From Parvibaculum sp002684405 (GTDB taxonomy: Bacteria > Pseudomonadota > Alphaproteobacteria > Parvibaculales > Parvibaculaceae): a stretch of 64,000 nucleotides of DNA. Location: NCBI GenBank assembly GCA_965140395.1, contig OZ223207.1, positions 496,001 to 560,000 of the forward strand. Reading direction: 5' to 3'. Made by a program: the position numbers and the translations under genes. Positions 52,265 through 60,334 of this stretch are shown here, in pieces. How positions within the stretch are numbered: position 1 is the stretch's first letter; each line of letters begins with the position of its first letter. The notes beneath the pieces are model-generated. The model was given only the letters and a program-made list of their open reading frames with translations. It was not told the DNA's origin and did not search any database.

Positions 52265-53559
52265 GCGACATTTTCGATGTCGTCATCGTCGGGGCGGGGG
52301 CCGCTGGGCTTTCCGCCGCGCGGCAGGCGCGTGAGATGGGCCTCAGCTTCAAGGTCTTCGAGGCGAAGAACCGCATTGGCGGGCGCACCTTCACCGATAC
52401 GGCCAGCCTCGGCATGACATGGGACCGGGGCGCGCACTGGCTTCATTCGGCCGACGTCAATCCGCTGACGAAGATTGCCGACGAGCTCGGTCATCCCTAT
52501 CACCGGCACGATGAAGGCTCGTTCTATCGCCATCTATTTCTCGGTCAGAAGGCGGGCGCTCCCGTCTGGGCCGATGAGGAGGCCTATGAGGCCTATCGTG
52601 ACGAGTTCGAATCCGCCTATGACGTCGCGCATGTTCAGGGCGAGGCGGGTGAGGATATTCCGGTTTCGCAGACGCTCGATGCGTCGGCGCGCTTCTATCG
52701 TGTTACACGGCATCTCTTTCAGGCGATCTGCGGAGGCGATCCGGAGGATCTGTCCGCAGTCGATTTCGCGCGCTATGCCGACACGGAAAAGAACTGGCCG
52801 CTGGAGCGAGGGTATGGCGCGCTGATTACGGCCTGGTTTGCCGATATTCCGGTGACGCTTTCCTGTCCCGTGCGTCGCATCAACATGACGGGCACGCATG
52901 TGAAGGTGACGGCGGATGAGGGGACGGTCGAGGCGAAATCCGTCATCGTGACGGTTTCCACCAATGTGCTTGCCTCCGGTGCGATCCGCTTTCTCCCGCA
53001 ATTGCCGCCGCATTTGCAGGAAGCGCTCGACGGCACGCCCACCGGTCATGCGAACAAGGTCGCTTTTGCTTTCAAGCGCGAGGTGTTCGGCCTGCCTGAG
53101 ATGTCGCATCCGCTGGCGATAGACGAGAAGAAGCCGGCGCGGCCCGCGCTTTCCTTTCAGATCAGGCCGTTCGGGCACAATATGGCCATCGCCTATTTCG
53201 GCGGCTCTGAAGCGGCCGACCTCGAACGCGCCGGCCGCGATGTGATGATCGCGCATGCCCGCGGGCTTCTCGGCGACATGTTCGGCACCGACATCTTCAA
53301 GGAAATGAGCGGCGTTGAATCGACCGCCTGGACGACGGATCCGCATACGCTCGGCGCCTATTCTTATGGAAAGCCCGGCAAGAGCGACATGCGGGCGCGG
53401 TTGGCGGAGCCTGTCGGCGACCGCCTGTTTTTCGCAGGAGAAGCGGTGCCGCTCGATTGGTATTCAACCGTGCATGGCGCGTATGTGAGTGGCATGTCCG
53501 CTACGCAAAAAGCCGCGCATTATCTTGGGCGAGGCGTTGCAGGAGAGGCATCAGCCTGA
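52261..53559 (+). CDS. flavin-dependent amine oxidase family protein
   Basis: A 432-residue FAD enzyme of the monoamine oxidase superfamily. The dinucleotide-binding motif VIVGAGAAGLSAA is at the N-terminus, followed by FEAKNRIGGRTFT, DRGAHWLHSAD and, at the C-terminus, LFFAGEAVPLDWYSTVHGAYVSG, which closes over the flavin. Amine oxidation can release aldehydes, including formaldehyde from N-methyl groups, and its overlap with fghA suggests that link; the substrate is inferred, not shown. It is also similar to plant-type polyamine oxidases in layout. Confidence 0.88.
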   Translation: MSDIFDVVIVGAGAAGLSAARQAREMGLSFKVFEAKNRIGGRTFTDTASLGMTWDRGAHWLHSADVNPLTKIADELGHPYHRHDEGSFYRHLFLGQKAGAPVWADEEAYEAYRDEFESAYDVAHVQGEAGEDIPVSQTLDASARFYRVTRHLFQAICGGDPEDLSAVDFARYADTEKNWPLERGYGALITAWFADIPVTLSCPVRRINMTGTHVKVTADEGTVEAKSVIVTVSTNVLASGAIRFLPQLPPHLQEALDGTPTGHANKVAFAFKREVFGLPEMSHPLAIDEKKPARPALSFQIRPFGHNMAIAYFGGSEAADLERAGRDVMIAHARGLLGDMFGTDIFKEMSGVESTAWTTDPHTLGAYSYGKPGKSDMRARLAEPVGDRLFFAGEAVPLDWYSTVHGAYVSGMSATQKAAHYLGRGVAGEASA

Positions 53560-53606
53560 GAAGATACCTCCCATCAAAAATCAATAAATCGCCATGGGAG
53601 GATCAA

Positions 53607-54524
53607 ATGGCAGAGATGAAACTGATCGCGGACGGCCTGAAATTTCCGGAAGGCCCGATTGCGATGCCCGACGGCAGCATCGTGCTTGTCGAAATCGCGG
53701 CGGGCCGTCTCACCCGCGTTACACCGGACGGCAAGAAGGAAGTGATTGCGGAGCCGGGCGGCGGACCGAACGGCGCGGCCATCGGTCCGGACGGCAAATG
53801 CTATGTCTGCAACAATGGCGGGTTCGACTGGCACGATCAGGACGGTTTGTTGATCCCGGGCGACATTGCGACGGATTATTCGGGCGGTCGCATCGAGCGG
53901 ATCGACCTCGAGACCGGCAAGGTCGATGTTCTTTATACGGAAGTAAATGGCGAGCCGCTCAAGGGCCCGAACGACATCGTGTTCGACAAGTCGGGCGGGT
54001 TCTGGTTCACCGATCTCGGCAAGGGCCGTGGCCGCGTGCAGGATCGCGGCGGGCTCTACTATGCGAAAATCGACGGATCGATGGTGAAGGAAGCCGTGTT
54101 CCCGATCACCAGCCCCAATGGCGTCGGTCTGTCGCCGGACGAGAAGACGGTTTTCGTGGCCGATACGATTCCTGGCCGTCTCTGGGCCTTCGACATCACG
54201 GGCGAGGGCGAGGTCGCGCCGAGCGAGGGGCCGCTCAATGGCCGTTTCGTCGGATCGCCTGCCGGCCTCAACTATTTCGACTCGTTGGCGGTGGATGCCG
54301 ACGGCAATGTCTGCGTGGCCACGATCTTCAATTCCGGCATCACCATTTTTGCGCCGGACGGATCGAGCATCCGCCATTTCCCGACCGACGATCTCATCAC
54401 CACCAATATCTGCTTCGGCGGCAAGGATCTGAAAACGGCGTACATCACGCTGTCCACGACGGGCCGTCTCGTGGCCACGGAGTGGGAGCGGCCGGGTCTC
54501 GCGCTCAACTTCCTCAACAAGTGA
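53607..54524 (+). CDS. SMP-30/gluconolactonase family protein
   Basis: A predicted six-bladed propeller lactonase, 305 residues from ATG 53607, with GGGAGGATC as ribosome-binding site. Metal-binding segments of the SMP-30 family are visible: GLKFPEGPIAMPDGSI (Glu), GPNGAAIGPDGKCYVC, LKGPNDIVFDKSGGFWFTD (Asn-Asp) and NYFDSLAVDADGNVCV (Asp). It may open a sugar or other lactone. The gap of 47 bases after the amine oxidase is small, so it may be in the same transcript. The exact substrate is unknown. Confidence 0.87.
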   Translation: MAEMKLIADGLKFPEGPIAMPDGSIVLVEIAAGRLTRVTPDGKKEVIAEPGGGPNGAAIGPDGKCYVCNNGGFDWHDQDGLLIPGDIATDYSGGRIERIDLETGKVDVLYTEVNGEPLKGPNDIVFDKSGGFWFTDLGKGRGRVQDRGGLYYAKIDGSMVKEAVFPITSPNGVGLSPDEKTVFVADTIPGRLWAFDITGEGEVAPSEGPLNGRFVGSPAGLNYFDSLAVDADGNVCVATIFNSGITIFAPDGSSIRHFPTDDLITTNICFGGKDLKTAYITLSTTGRLVATEWERPGLALNFLNK

Positions 54525-54556
54525 GTTGGCCTGTGTGAGCTAGCTGTTTCGGGTAC

Positions 54557-54584
54557 GGAACATTTGTTCCGGCCTCCCGTTAAC
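54557..54584 (+). promoter_or_regulatory. EcfG-type general stress promoter
   Basis: GGAAC (54557-54561), 17 bases, GTTAAC (54579-54584), matching the alphaproteobacterial EcfG consensus GGAAC-N16/17-cGTT. The start point would be near 54590, about 70 bases before the small secreted protein gene. GGAACA-TT-TGTTCC within it is also an inverted repeat. Confidence 0.72.
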
Positions 54585-54593
54585 CATGTCAGG

Positions 54594-54639
54594 ATGCCCG
54601 CGCCCGAGGAGGGGTACACCCCGAAACCGGGGCGGGCAT
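54594..54639 (+). promoter_or_regulatory. structured leader hairpin before the small secreted protein gene
   Basis: ATGCCCGC (54594-54601) pairs with GCGGGCAT (54632-54639), enclosing GGGGT/ACCCC at 54611-54622. It lies at the start of the predicted stress mRNA and may stabilise it. AGGGAGGAGAAAC follows as ribosome-binding region. Confidence 0.5.
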
Positions 54640-54662
54640 TCAACATTTCAGGGAGGAGAAAC

Positions 54663-55010
54663 ATGCGCCTTATTTTCAGTGCGGCCATTGCGTTGCTCAT
54701 GCTGACAGGCGGGGCCTATGCCGCCGACGCATTCGCGAATTTCTACGGGAATACCGTCAAGATCACGAGCCCGGCGGGCGACCGGACCGTGGTCATCAAC
54801 GAGGACGGCACCTACACCAACACCATGGCTGACGGAACCACGGTTTCAGGCACCTGGACGAATGAAGACGGCAATGCCTGCTTCAAGCAGGACGGCAGCG
54901 ACGCCGAGCCGTATTGCACACCGGCCGAGGCTCGTGACGTGGGCGAAAGCTGGGAGATCACCGCGCCGGACGGCACGAAGGAGCAGGCAGCGCTGGTTGC
55001 CGGCAACTGA
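54663..55010 (+). CDS. small secreted protein of unknown function
   Basis: A 115-residue protein. The start MRLIFSAAIALLMLTGGAYA is a clear signal peptide with cleavage after AYA, leaving a mature protein of about 95 residues rich in Asp, Thr and Gly: FANFYGNTVKITSPAG, a strand-turn repeat (VINEDGTYTNTMADGTTVSG) and two cysteines (NACFKQDG, PYCTPAE) that could form a disulfide. I do not recognise a named family; similar small periplasmic proteins are common in alphaproteobacteria. The GGGAGGAGAAAC site decides the start at 54663. An EcfG-type promoter upstream suggests induction in general stress. Confidence 0.82.
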   Translation: MRLIFSAAIALLMLTGGAYAADAFANFYGNTVKITSPAGDRTVVINEDGTYTNTMADGTTVSGTWTNEDGNACFKQDGSDAEPYCTPAEARDVGESWEITAPDGTKEQAALVAGN

Positions 55011-55036
55011 TCCAGGGTTTCCCGACGCATGAATTG

Positions 55037-55069
55037 GGCCGGCCCGTTTTCGGGCCGGCCTTTGCTTTT
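55037..55069 (+). terminator. Rho-independent terminator after the small secreted protein gene
   Basis: GGCCGGCCCG (55037-55046), loop TTTT, CGGGCCGGCC (55051-55060), then TTTGCTTTT. It lies between convergent genes and may also slow transcripts from the mrp side, though that side has no long T-run. Confidence 0.92.
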
Positions 55070-55077
55070 CGCGTTTG

Positions 55078-56244
55078 TCAGGTCTCGATCGAGATGCGCG
55101 GCGCCTGGCGCGCGCCGCCGCCAAGGGCCTGGTCGATATGACCGGCAACCTTTTGCGCAATGTCGATGAACGGTCGGGCTTCCTCGCTCTCGGGCGCGGT
55201 GGCCGTAACGGGGGCGCCGCCATCGGAGGTTTCGCGAATGGTCATGTGAAGCGGGATTTCGCCGAGGAAGTCGCAGCCCAGCGTCTCCGCCATCTTTCGG
55301 GCGCCGCCCTGACCGAAGATATAGGAGCGCTCGCCTGAGTCCGGGCTCACGAAATAGGCCATGTTCTCCACGATGCCGAAGACGGGCACATGGGTCTTTT
55401 CGAACATGGCAACGCCCTTGCGCGCGTCGATCAGGGCGATTTCCTGCGGCGTTGAGACGATCACGGAGCCCGTCAGCGGTATGCGCTGGGCGATGGTCAA
55501 CTGCGCATCGCCGGTGCCGGGCGGCATGTCTATCACCAGTACGTCGAGTTCGCCCCAGTTCACGTCGCTCATCATCTGCATGAGCGCGCTCTGCACCATG
55601 GGGCCGCGCCAGATCATGGGCGTGTCCTCTTCGACCATGTAGCCGATCGACATGGTCTTGATGCCGTAATTCTCTTTCGGCTGGATTTTTTTGCCGTTGC
55701 TTTCCGGCTTGCCCTTGAGCCCCATCATGCGGGGAATGGAGGGGCCGTAGATGTCGGCGTCCAGCAGCCCCACCTTGCGGCCGAGATGGGAGAGCGCCAG
55801 CGCCAGATTGACCGCCACGGTGGATTTGCCCACGCCGCCCTTGCCGGAGGCGACGGCGATAATGGCTTTCACGCCCGGAATTTCGAGCCGGCCCGCCTGC
55901 TGCTCACCCTGGGCGCCTCCCGGCCGGCCGTTTGAATGTCCGGCATGCGCGCCCTGCTGCGGCGCGGAGGGCGTGTCGCTATGGGCCGTCAGCACCGCGG
56001 TGACGCTCAAAATGCCGGGAATGGCCCGCACGGCCTCTTCGCAGGCCTTCCGGAGCGGTTCCTTTTCCGCCCCCTTGGCCGGATCGACCTCTATCGAGAA
56101 GCCCACATGCCCTTCGCGGAGCACAACCCCTTGGATTATGCCTGCCGAGACCACATCTTTTCCCAAGTCTTTATCGGTGACGCGGGAGAGCGCGGAGAGA
56201 ATGTCTTCTTTTGTCGGTGTCGGCTTTTGGGTCGAAGACGTCAT
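55078..56244 (-). CDS. mrp: Mrp/ApbC-family iron-sulfur carrier ATPase
   Basis: P-loop ATPase that is thought to carry or assemble Fe-S clusters. The 388-residue product has an N-terminal MIP18/DUF59 domain (about 12-95), a variable His/Gly-rich linker, then the deviant Walker A VASGKGGVGKSTVAVNLAL, DADIYGPSIPRMMG and DMPPGTGDAQL. Where many family members have Cys-x-x-Cys for the cluster, this one reads YFVSPDSGERSYIFG, with no cysteine. I recall a similar lack in rhizobial Mrp proteins, so it may be a lineage trait. Divergent from hflK with a 105-base gap. Confidence 0.93.
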   Translation of the reverse strand: MTSSTQKPTPTKEDILSALSRVTDKDLGKDVVSAGIIQGVVLREGHVGFSIEVDPAKGAEKEPLRKACEEAVRAIPGILSVTAVLTAHSDTPSAPQQGAHAGHSNGRPGGAQGEQQAGRLEIPGVKAIIAVASGKGGVGKSTVAVNLALALSHLGRKVGLLDADIYGPSIPRMMGLKGKPESNGKKIQPKENYGIKTMSIGYMVEEDTPMIWRGPMVQSALMQMMSDVNWGELDVLVIDMPPGTGDAQLTIAQRIPLTGSVIVSTPQEIALIDARKGVAMFEKTHVPVFGIVENMAYFVSPDSGERSYIFGQGGARKMAETLGCDFLGEIPLHMTIRETSDGGAPVTATAPESEEARPFIDIAQKVAGHIDQALGGGARQAPRISIET

Positions 56245-56265
56245 GGGTGGCCTGTCCGGGTTTCA

Positions 56266-56294
56266 TTGCACGGGCTTGGTGGGTGTCATATAAC
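56266..56294 (+). promoter_or_regulatory. candidate promoter of the hflK operon
   Basis: TTGCAC (56266-56271), 17 bases, TATAAC (56289-56294). The -10 matches the consensus at five of six bases with optimal spacing. The start would be near 56301, about 50 bases before hflK. Confidence 0.6.
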
Positions 56295-56349
56295 CTCCGG
56301 CAAGTGTGTTTCCAACCGATCTATCATCACGAAATCAAAAGGATTTTTG

Positions 56350-57516
56350 ATGCCCTGGAGCAATGAGAATGGTGGCGGCGGCTGGCAGGGAGGTGGCGGT
56401 AACCGCGGCCCCTGGGGGCAGGGACCTTCAGGAGGCGGCGGTGGCGGTGGTAACCAGCCCCCCGACCTCGATGAATTGCTGCGCAAGGGCCAGGACAAGT
56501 TCAAGAAGATCTTCCCCGGAGGTCAGGGGCAGGGCGCCGGCGGCAATGGCCGCGGCATCATCCTGATCCTCATCGTGGCCGTCGTGGCGTTCCTCGCCTA
56601 CAGCTCGGTCTATCGGGTCAATACGGACGAACAGGGCGTGGTGCTGCGCTTCGGCAAGTTCTCGCGCGAAGTGCCTCCGGGCCTGCATGTGAAGCTGCCG
56701 TATCCCATCGAGGTCGTCTATACGCCGACGGTGACGCGCATCAATCGCGTCGATGTGGGCATGCGCGATACGGGCGGCGGCAAGCCGATTGCGGTGCCGG
56801 AAGAAAGTCTGATGCTGACGGGTGACGAGAATATCGTCGACATCAACTTTTCGGTCTTCTGGCGCATCAAAAGCGCGGAGAACTATCTCTTCAATGTGGA
56901 GCGTCCGGACCTTGCCGTGAAGCAGGTCGCCGAAAGCGCCATGCGCGAGGCGGTGGGCCAGTCCAAGATCGAGTTCCTGCAGACGACCGGTCGAAACGAC
57001 ATCCAGAAGCAGGTGCGCGGCTATATGCAGACCGCGCTCGATACCTATGGCGCGGGTGTGGAGATCACGGAAGTGAAGCTCCAGAAGGTCGATCCGCCGT
57101 CGCAGGTGATCGATGCGTTCCGCGACGTTCAGGCGGCGCGCGCCGACCAGGAGCGTCTGCGCAACGAAGCCCAGTCCTACGCCAATACGGTCGTGCCCAA
57201 GGCGCGAGGCGAGGCCGCCAAGATTACCCAGGCCGCCGAAGCCTATCGCGAGCAGACGGTTGCGGAAGCGCAGGGTGAGGCGCAGCGCTTCATCTCGATC
57301 TACGACCAGTACCGGAACGCAAAGGAAGTGACGCGCAAGCGCATGTATCTCGAGACGATGCAGGACGTTCTGGGCAACACGAACAAGGTCGTGACCACGG
57401 ATCAGTCGGGCGTTCTGCCTTATCTGCCGATGGATCAGCTCAAGCCGTCTGCGAAGCGTCCTTCGTCATCGTCCAGCAACAACTCGTCGAGCGCCGGCTC
57501 GTCGAGCTCGAATTGA
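56350..57516 (+). CDS. hflK: FtsH protease modulator HflK
   Basis: SPFH-domain membrane protein which, with HflC, surrounds the FtsH protease and limits its access to membrane proteins. From ATG 56350 (AAAGGA upstream) the product is 388 residues. It starts with a Gly-rich, Asn/Gln-containing tail (about 5-40) typical of HflK, then one membrane segment (about 74-92, IILILIVAVVAFLAYSSVY), the SPFH domain (VVLRFGKFSREVPPGLHVKLP) and a helical C-terminus with Gln/Ala repeats. A Ser-rich tail ends it. hflC follows 13 bases later. Confidence 0.95.
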   Translation: MPWSNENGGGGWQGGGGNRGPWGQGPSGGGGGGGNQPPDLDELLRKGQDKFKKIFPGGQGQGAGGNGRGIILILIVAVVAFLAYSSVYRVNTDEQGVVLRFGKFSREVPPGLHVKLPYPIEVVYTPTVTRINRVDVGMRDTGGGKPIAVPEESLMLTGDENIVDINFSVFWRIKSAENYLFNVERPDLAVKQVAESAMREAVGQSKIEFLQTTGRNDIQKQVRGYMQTALDTYGAGVEITEVKLQKVDPPSQVIDAFRDVQAARADQERLRNEAQSYANTVVPKARGEAAKITQAAEAYREQTVAEAQGEAQRFISIYDQYRNAKEVTRKRMYLETMQDVLGNTNKVVTTDQSGVLPYLPMDQLKPSAKRPSSSSSNNSSSAGSSSSN

Positions 57517-57529
57517 GGAGGCCGAAGTC

Positions 57530-58399
57530 ATGAATAAATCCATCGGACTCGGTCTTGGCATCGTTGCGGGACTTGTCGCTTTCATTGCCTATTCCTCCAC
57601 ATTCATCGTCAGCATGACGCAGCAGGCGATCGTGCTGCAGTTCGGCGATCCCAAACAGCTCGTCACGGAGCCGGGGCTGCATTTCAAGCTGCCCTTCGTT
57701 CAGAACGTGATCTTCATCGACAAGCGCATTCTCAATCTCGATGCGCCGACCGAAGAAATCATCGCCTCCGACCGCAAGCGGTTGGTGGTGGATGCGTTCG
57801 CCCGTTACAAGATCGTCGATGCGCTGAAGTTCTATCAGGCGGTGGGCGATCCGCGTCTGACCGAAAACAGGCTGCAGCCGAACTTCGCATCGTCGCTGCG
57901 CAACGTGCTGGGCGATCACACGCTCGAGGCTGTGGTGCGGGACGATCGTTCCGGCCTGATGCAGCAGATCGAGAAGGCATTCAATCAGACCGCGAAAAGC
58001 TTCGGCATCGAGGTGGTGGATGTACGTATCCGCCGCGCCGACCTGCCGGAAGCAAACAGCCAGGCGATTTTCCGTCGTATGCAGACCGAGCGTGAACGCG
58101 AAGCGGCCGAAATCCGCGCGCAAGGTCAGGAAGAGGCCCAGCGTATTCGCAGTCGTGCCGATCGCGACCGCACCGTCATCGTTGCCGATGCGCAGCGCGA
58201 TGCGGAAATCACCCGAGGCGAGGGCGATGCCAAGCGAAACGGTATTTTCGCCAACGCCTTCCAGAAGGATCCCGAATTCTTCGACTTCTACCGGTCGATG
58301 CAGGCCTACAAAAAGGCCCTGAAGGGGGACAACACCACCATGGTGATTTCTCCCGACTCGGAGTTCTTCCGGTACTTCCGGAGCGATTCCGGCAAGTGA
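57530..58399 (+). CDS. hflC: FtsH protease modulator HflC
   Basis: Partner of HflK in the membrane complex around FtsH. The 289-residue product has an N-terminal membrane segment (about 5-25, IGLGLGIVAGLVAFIAYSS), the SPFH domain (QQAIVLQFGDPKQLVTEPGLHFKLPF in part) and the helical region RRMQTEREREAAEIRAQGQEEA that is conserved in HflC. It is translated directly after hflK. A strong hairpin lies 24 bases after its stop, before the DUF2065 gene. Confidence 0.95.
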   Translation: MNKSIGLGLGIVAGLVAFIAYSSTFIVSMTQQAIVLQFGDPKQLVTEPGLHFKLPFVQNVIFIDKRILNLDAPTEEIIASDRKRLVVDAFARYKIVDALKFYQAVGDPRLTENRLQPNFASSLRNVLGDHTLEAVVRDDRSGLMQQIEKAFNQTAKSFGIEVVDVRIRRADLPEANSQAIFRRMQTEREREAAEIRAQGQEEAQRIRSRADRDRTVIVADAQRDAEITRGEGDAKRNGIFANAFQKDPEFFDFYRSMQAYKKALKGDNTTMVISPDSEFFRYFRSDSGK

Positions 58400-58422
58400 G
58401 CCGGGCGCCGATTGCGTGATTT

Positions 58423-58478
58423 GGATTTGGAGTTCGCGGGCTTGTCCGCCATTCGCCGCGGAAGCGAACTTCAAATCC
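58423..58478 (+). repeat. long hairpin between hflC and the DUF2065 gene
   Basis: GGATTTGGAGTTCGC (58423-58437) pairs with GCGAACTTCAAATCC (58464-58478): 15 pairs, one of them G.U, around a 26-base loop that itself can pair (TCCGC/GCGGA). No T-run follows, so it is more likely a transcript-processing or partial-termination element, or a dispersed palindrome, than a full terminator. Confidence 0.65.
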
Positions 58479-58540
58479 GAAGCCGCATGACAGCACTCGA
58501 AGATGTTCGGTCTCCGGACGTTAGATGTTGAAGGCAAAAA

Positions 58541-58726
58541 TTGACCGATCTCCTGGCCGCGCTTGGACTGGTTCTCGCTCTGGAAGGCGCGCTTTACGCG
58601 GCGTTCCCGGGGCCGATGAAGCGGGCGCTGGCCGTGGTGGCGGTGCAGCCGGAGGGCCAGATCCGCTTTGGCGGCCTTGTCGCCCTTGCACTGGGCGTGC
58701 TGCTGGTCTGGCTGGTGCGTGGATAG
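58541..58726 (+). CDS. DUF2065 family membrane protein
   Basis: A 61-residue protein with two hydrophobic segments (about 4-24 and 44-60) separated by a short basic loop (PGPMKRAL ... PEGQIRFGG), the family pattern. It starts at TTG 58541 with GAAGGC 5 bases upstream; no ATG is available in frame. DUF2065 genes usually stand between hflC and a Do-type protease gene, as here, and their function is unknown, though a link to the HflKC/FtsH quality-control system is plausible. Confidence 0.88.
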   Translation: MTDLLAALGLVLALEGALYAAFPGPMKRALAVVAVQPEGQIRFGGLVALALGVLLVWLVRG

Positions 58727-58840
58727 GCGCGCCGGGCCCTCGTTTTGAGCTGAAATTCCACGACGATAGTGCGCAGGCCATTATTTTCCGCTTGAATGGC
58801 CGTCAGGGGTGGCGGCTAGGCCGGGGAATTGGCGCTTTAT

Positions 58841-60331
58841 ATGTTTTCGATTGGTGAGATGACGCGACAGGTTCAGGCAAACCGGAACGATTTTTCATCG
58901 CTCCGGGGGGCGGGCCTTGTCGTCGTCGCGCTTTCCCTGCTGGTCTTTCTCGGTGCAGCGGGGCCGGCGCGTGCCGCGGACGGCTTCGGCAATCTTGTGC
59001 ACCGCCTTTCGCCTGCCGTGGTGAATATCACCATCAGGCAGAAGCAATCATTGCCCGAGAAGTTCAGGAACCTTCCGGAGGATTCTCCGTTGCGGGAGTT
59101 CTTCGACGACGAAGAAGGCGAAGGGCGGGCGATGACCAGTGCGCTCGGATCGGGCTTTGTCATCGATCCGTCGGGCGTCATCGTCACCAACAATCATGTG
59201 ATCGACGGCGCCGACGAGATATCCGTCGTCTTTGCCGATGGCGAGACGCTGGATGCGACCTTGCTGGGGCATGACGAGAATACAGATCTCGCCGTGTTGA
59301 GAGTCGATAGTTCTCATCCGCTGCCGTCGGTGCATTTCGGCAATTCCGACGATCTGCGCGTCGGCGACTGGGTCGTGGCGATCGGAAATCCGTTCGGACT
59401 GGGCGGCAGCGTGACCTCGGGGATCGTGTCCGCGCTTCACCGCGCGATCTATACGCGCGGCTATACCGATTTCATCCAGACGGATGCGGCGATCAACAAG
59501 GGCAATTCCGGCGGGCCGCTGTTCGATATGCAGGGCCATGTCATCGGCATCAACACCGCAATTATTTCACCCTCGGGCGACACGGTGGGTATCGGTTTTG
59601 CGCTGCCGTCTTCCACCGCGAAGGCGGTGGTGGACGATCTCATACATTTCGGTGAGGTTCATCGCGGCTGGCTGGGTGTGCGGGTCTTGCCGTTGACGCG
59701 CGACCTGGCGCATGCGCTTCAGGCACCGCCCGATGCGGGCGTCGTGATTGCCAATGTCATGGTGCATGGTCCCGCCCAGGAGGGCGGGCTGCGGGCGGGC
59801 GATGTCGTCACCAGCTATGACGGCATGCCTGTCGGCGAGGTGCGCGATTTGCTGCGCCGTATCGCCGAAACGCGTGCGCGCAAGCGGGTCGAAGTCGGAA
59901 TCCTGCGCGGCGGAAAGCCCATCTCTGTCCGGCTGACGGTCGGCGAGTTGCAACGCGACGAGGCCGGCAAGGGTGAAACGGACGGCGCGGCACCGGAGAA
60001 GAAGACGAAGCGGAAGCCGGTCGTACCGGACGAGATGCTCGGGCTCGATCTGGTTTCTCTGACGCCGGAAGTGCGCTCCGCTCACCATGTGCCGTTGCAG
60101 GTGAACGGCGTCGTGGTCGCGGCGGTGGCGAATGGCGGAGCTGCGGACGGCAAAGGCATTCGTGCGGGCGACGTAATCGTCGAGGTCAATCGCGAGGCGG
60201 TGGATGAACCGGACGATGTGAGGCGCGCGGTGCGCGAGGCTCGGCGTCGCGCTGACGGAGGCAAAGTGCTGCTGCGCATTTACTCCAACGGGCGAACGCG
60301 CTTTTTCGCGATAGACGTCAGCCCCAGCTAG
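58841..60331 (+). CDS. Do-type periplasmic serine protease (DegP/HtrA family)
   Basis: Trypsin-like periplasmic quality-control protease with two PDZ domains. With ATG 58841 the product is 496 residues; TTG 58829 and ATG 58859 are alternatives, and none has a good ribosome-binding site. A signal peptide ends at ARAADG. The catalytic triad is visible: His119 (VTNNHVID), Asp149 (ENTDLAVL) and Ser223 (NKGNSGGPLF). PDZ1 spans about 275-370 (GWLGVRVLPL) and PDZ2 about 400-490 (MLGLDLVSL). It ends 3 bases from the convergent serB gene. DegP, DegQ and DegS-type naming cannot be settled by sequence alone. Confidence 0.94.
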   Translation: MFSIGEMTRQVQANRNDFSSLRGAGLVVVALSLLVFLGAAGPARAADGFGNLVHRLSPAVVNITIRQKQSLPEKFRNLPEDSPLREFFDDEEGEGRAMTSALGSGFVIDPSGVIVTNNHVIDGADEISVVFADGETLDATLLGHDENTDLAVLRVDSSHPLPSVHFGNSDDLRVGDWVVAIGNPFGLGGSVTSGIVSALHRAIYTRGYTDFIQTDAAINKGNSGGPLFDMQGHVIGINTAIISPSGDTVGIGFALPSSTAKAVVDDLIHFGEVHRGWLGVRVLPLTRDLAHALQAPPDAGVVIANVMVHGPAQEGGLRAGDVVTSYDGMPVGEVRDLLRRIAETRARKRVEVGILRGGKPISVRLTVGELQRDEAGKGETDGAAPEKKTKRKPVVPDEMLGLDLVSLTPEVRSAHHVPLQVNGVVVAAVANGGAADGKGIRAGDVIVEVNREAVDEPDDVRRAVREARRRADGGKVLLRIYSNGRTRFFAIDVSPS

Positions 60332-60334
60332 AGC

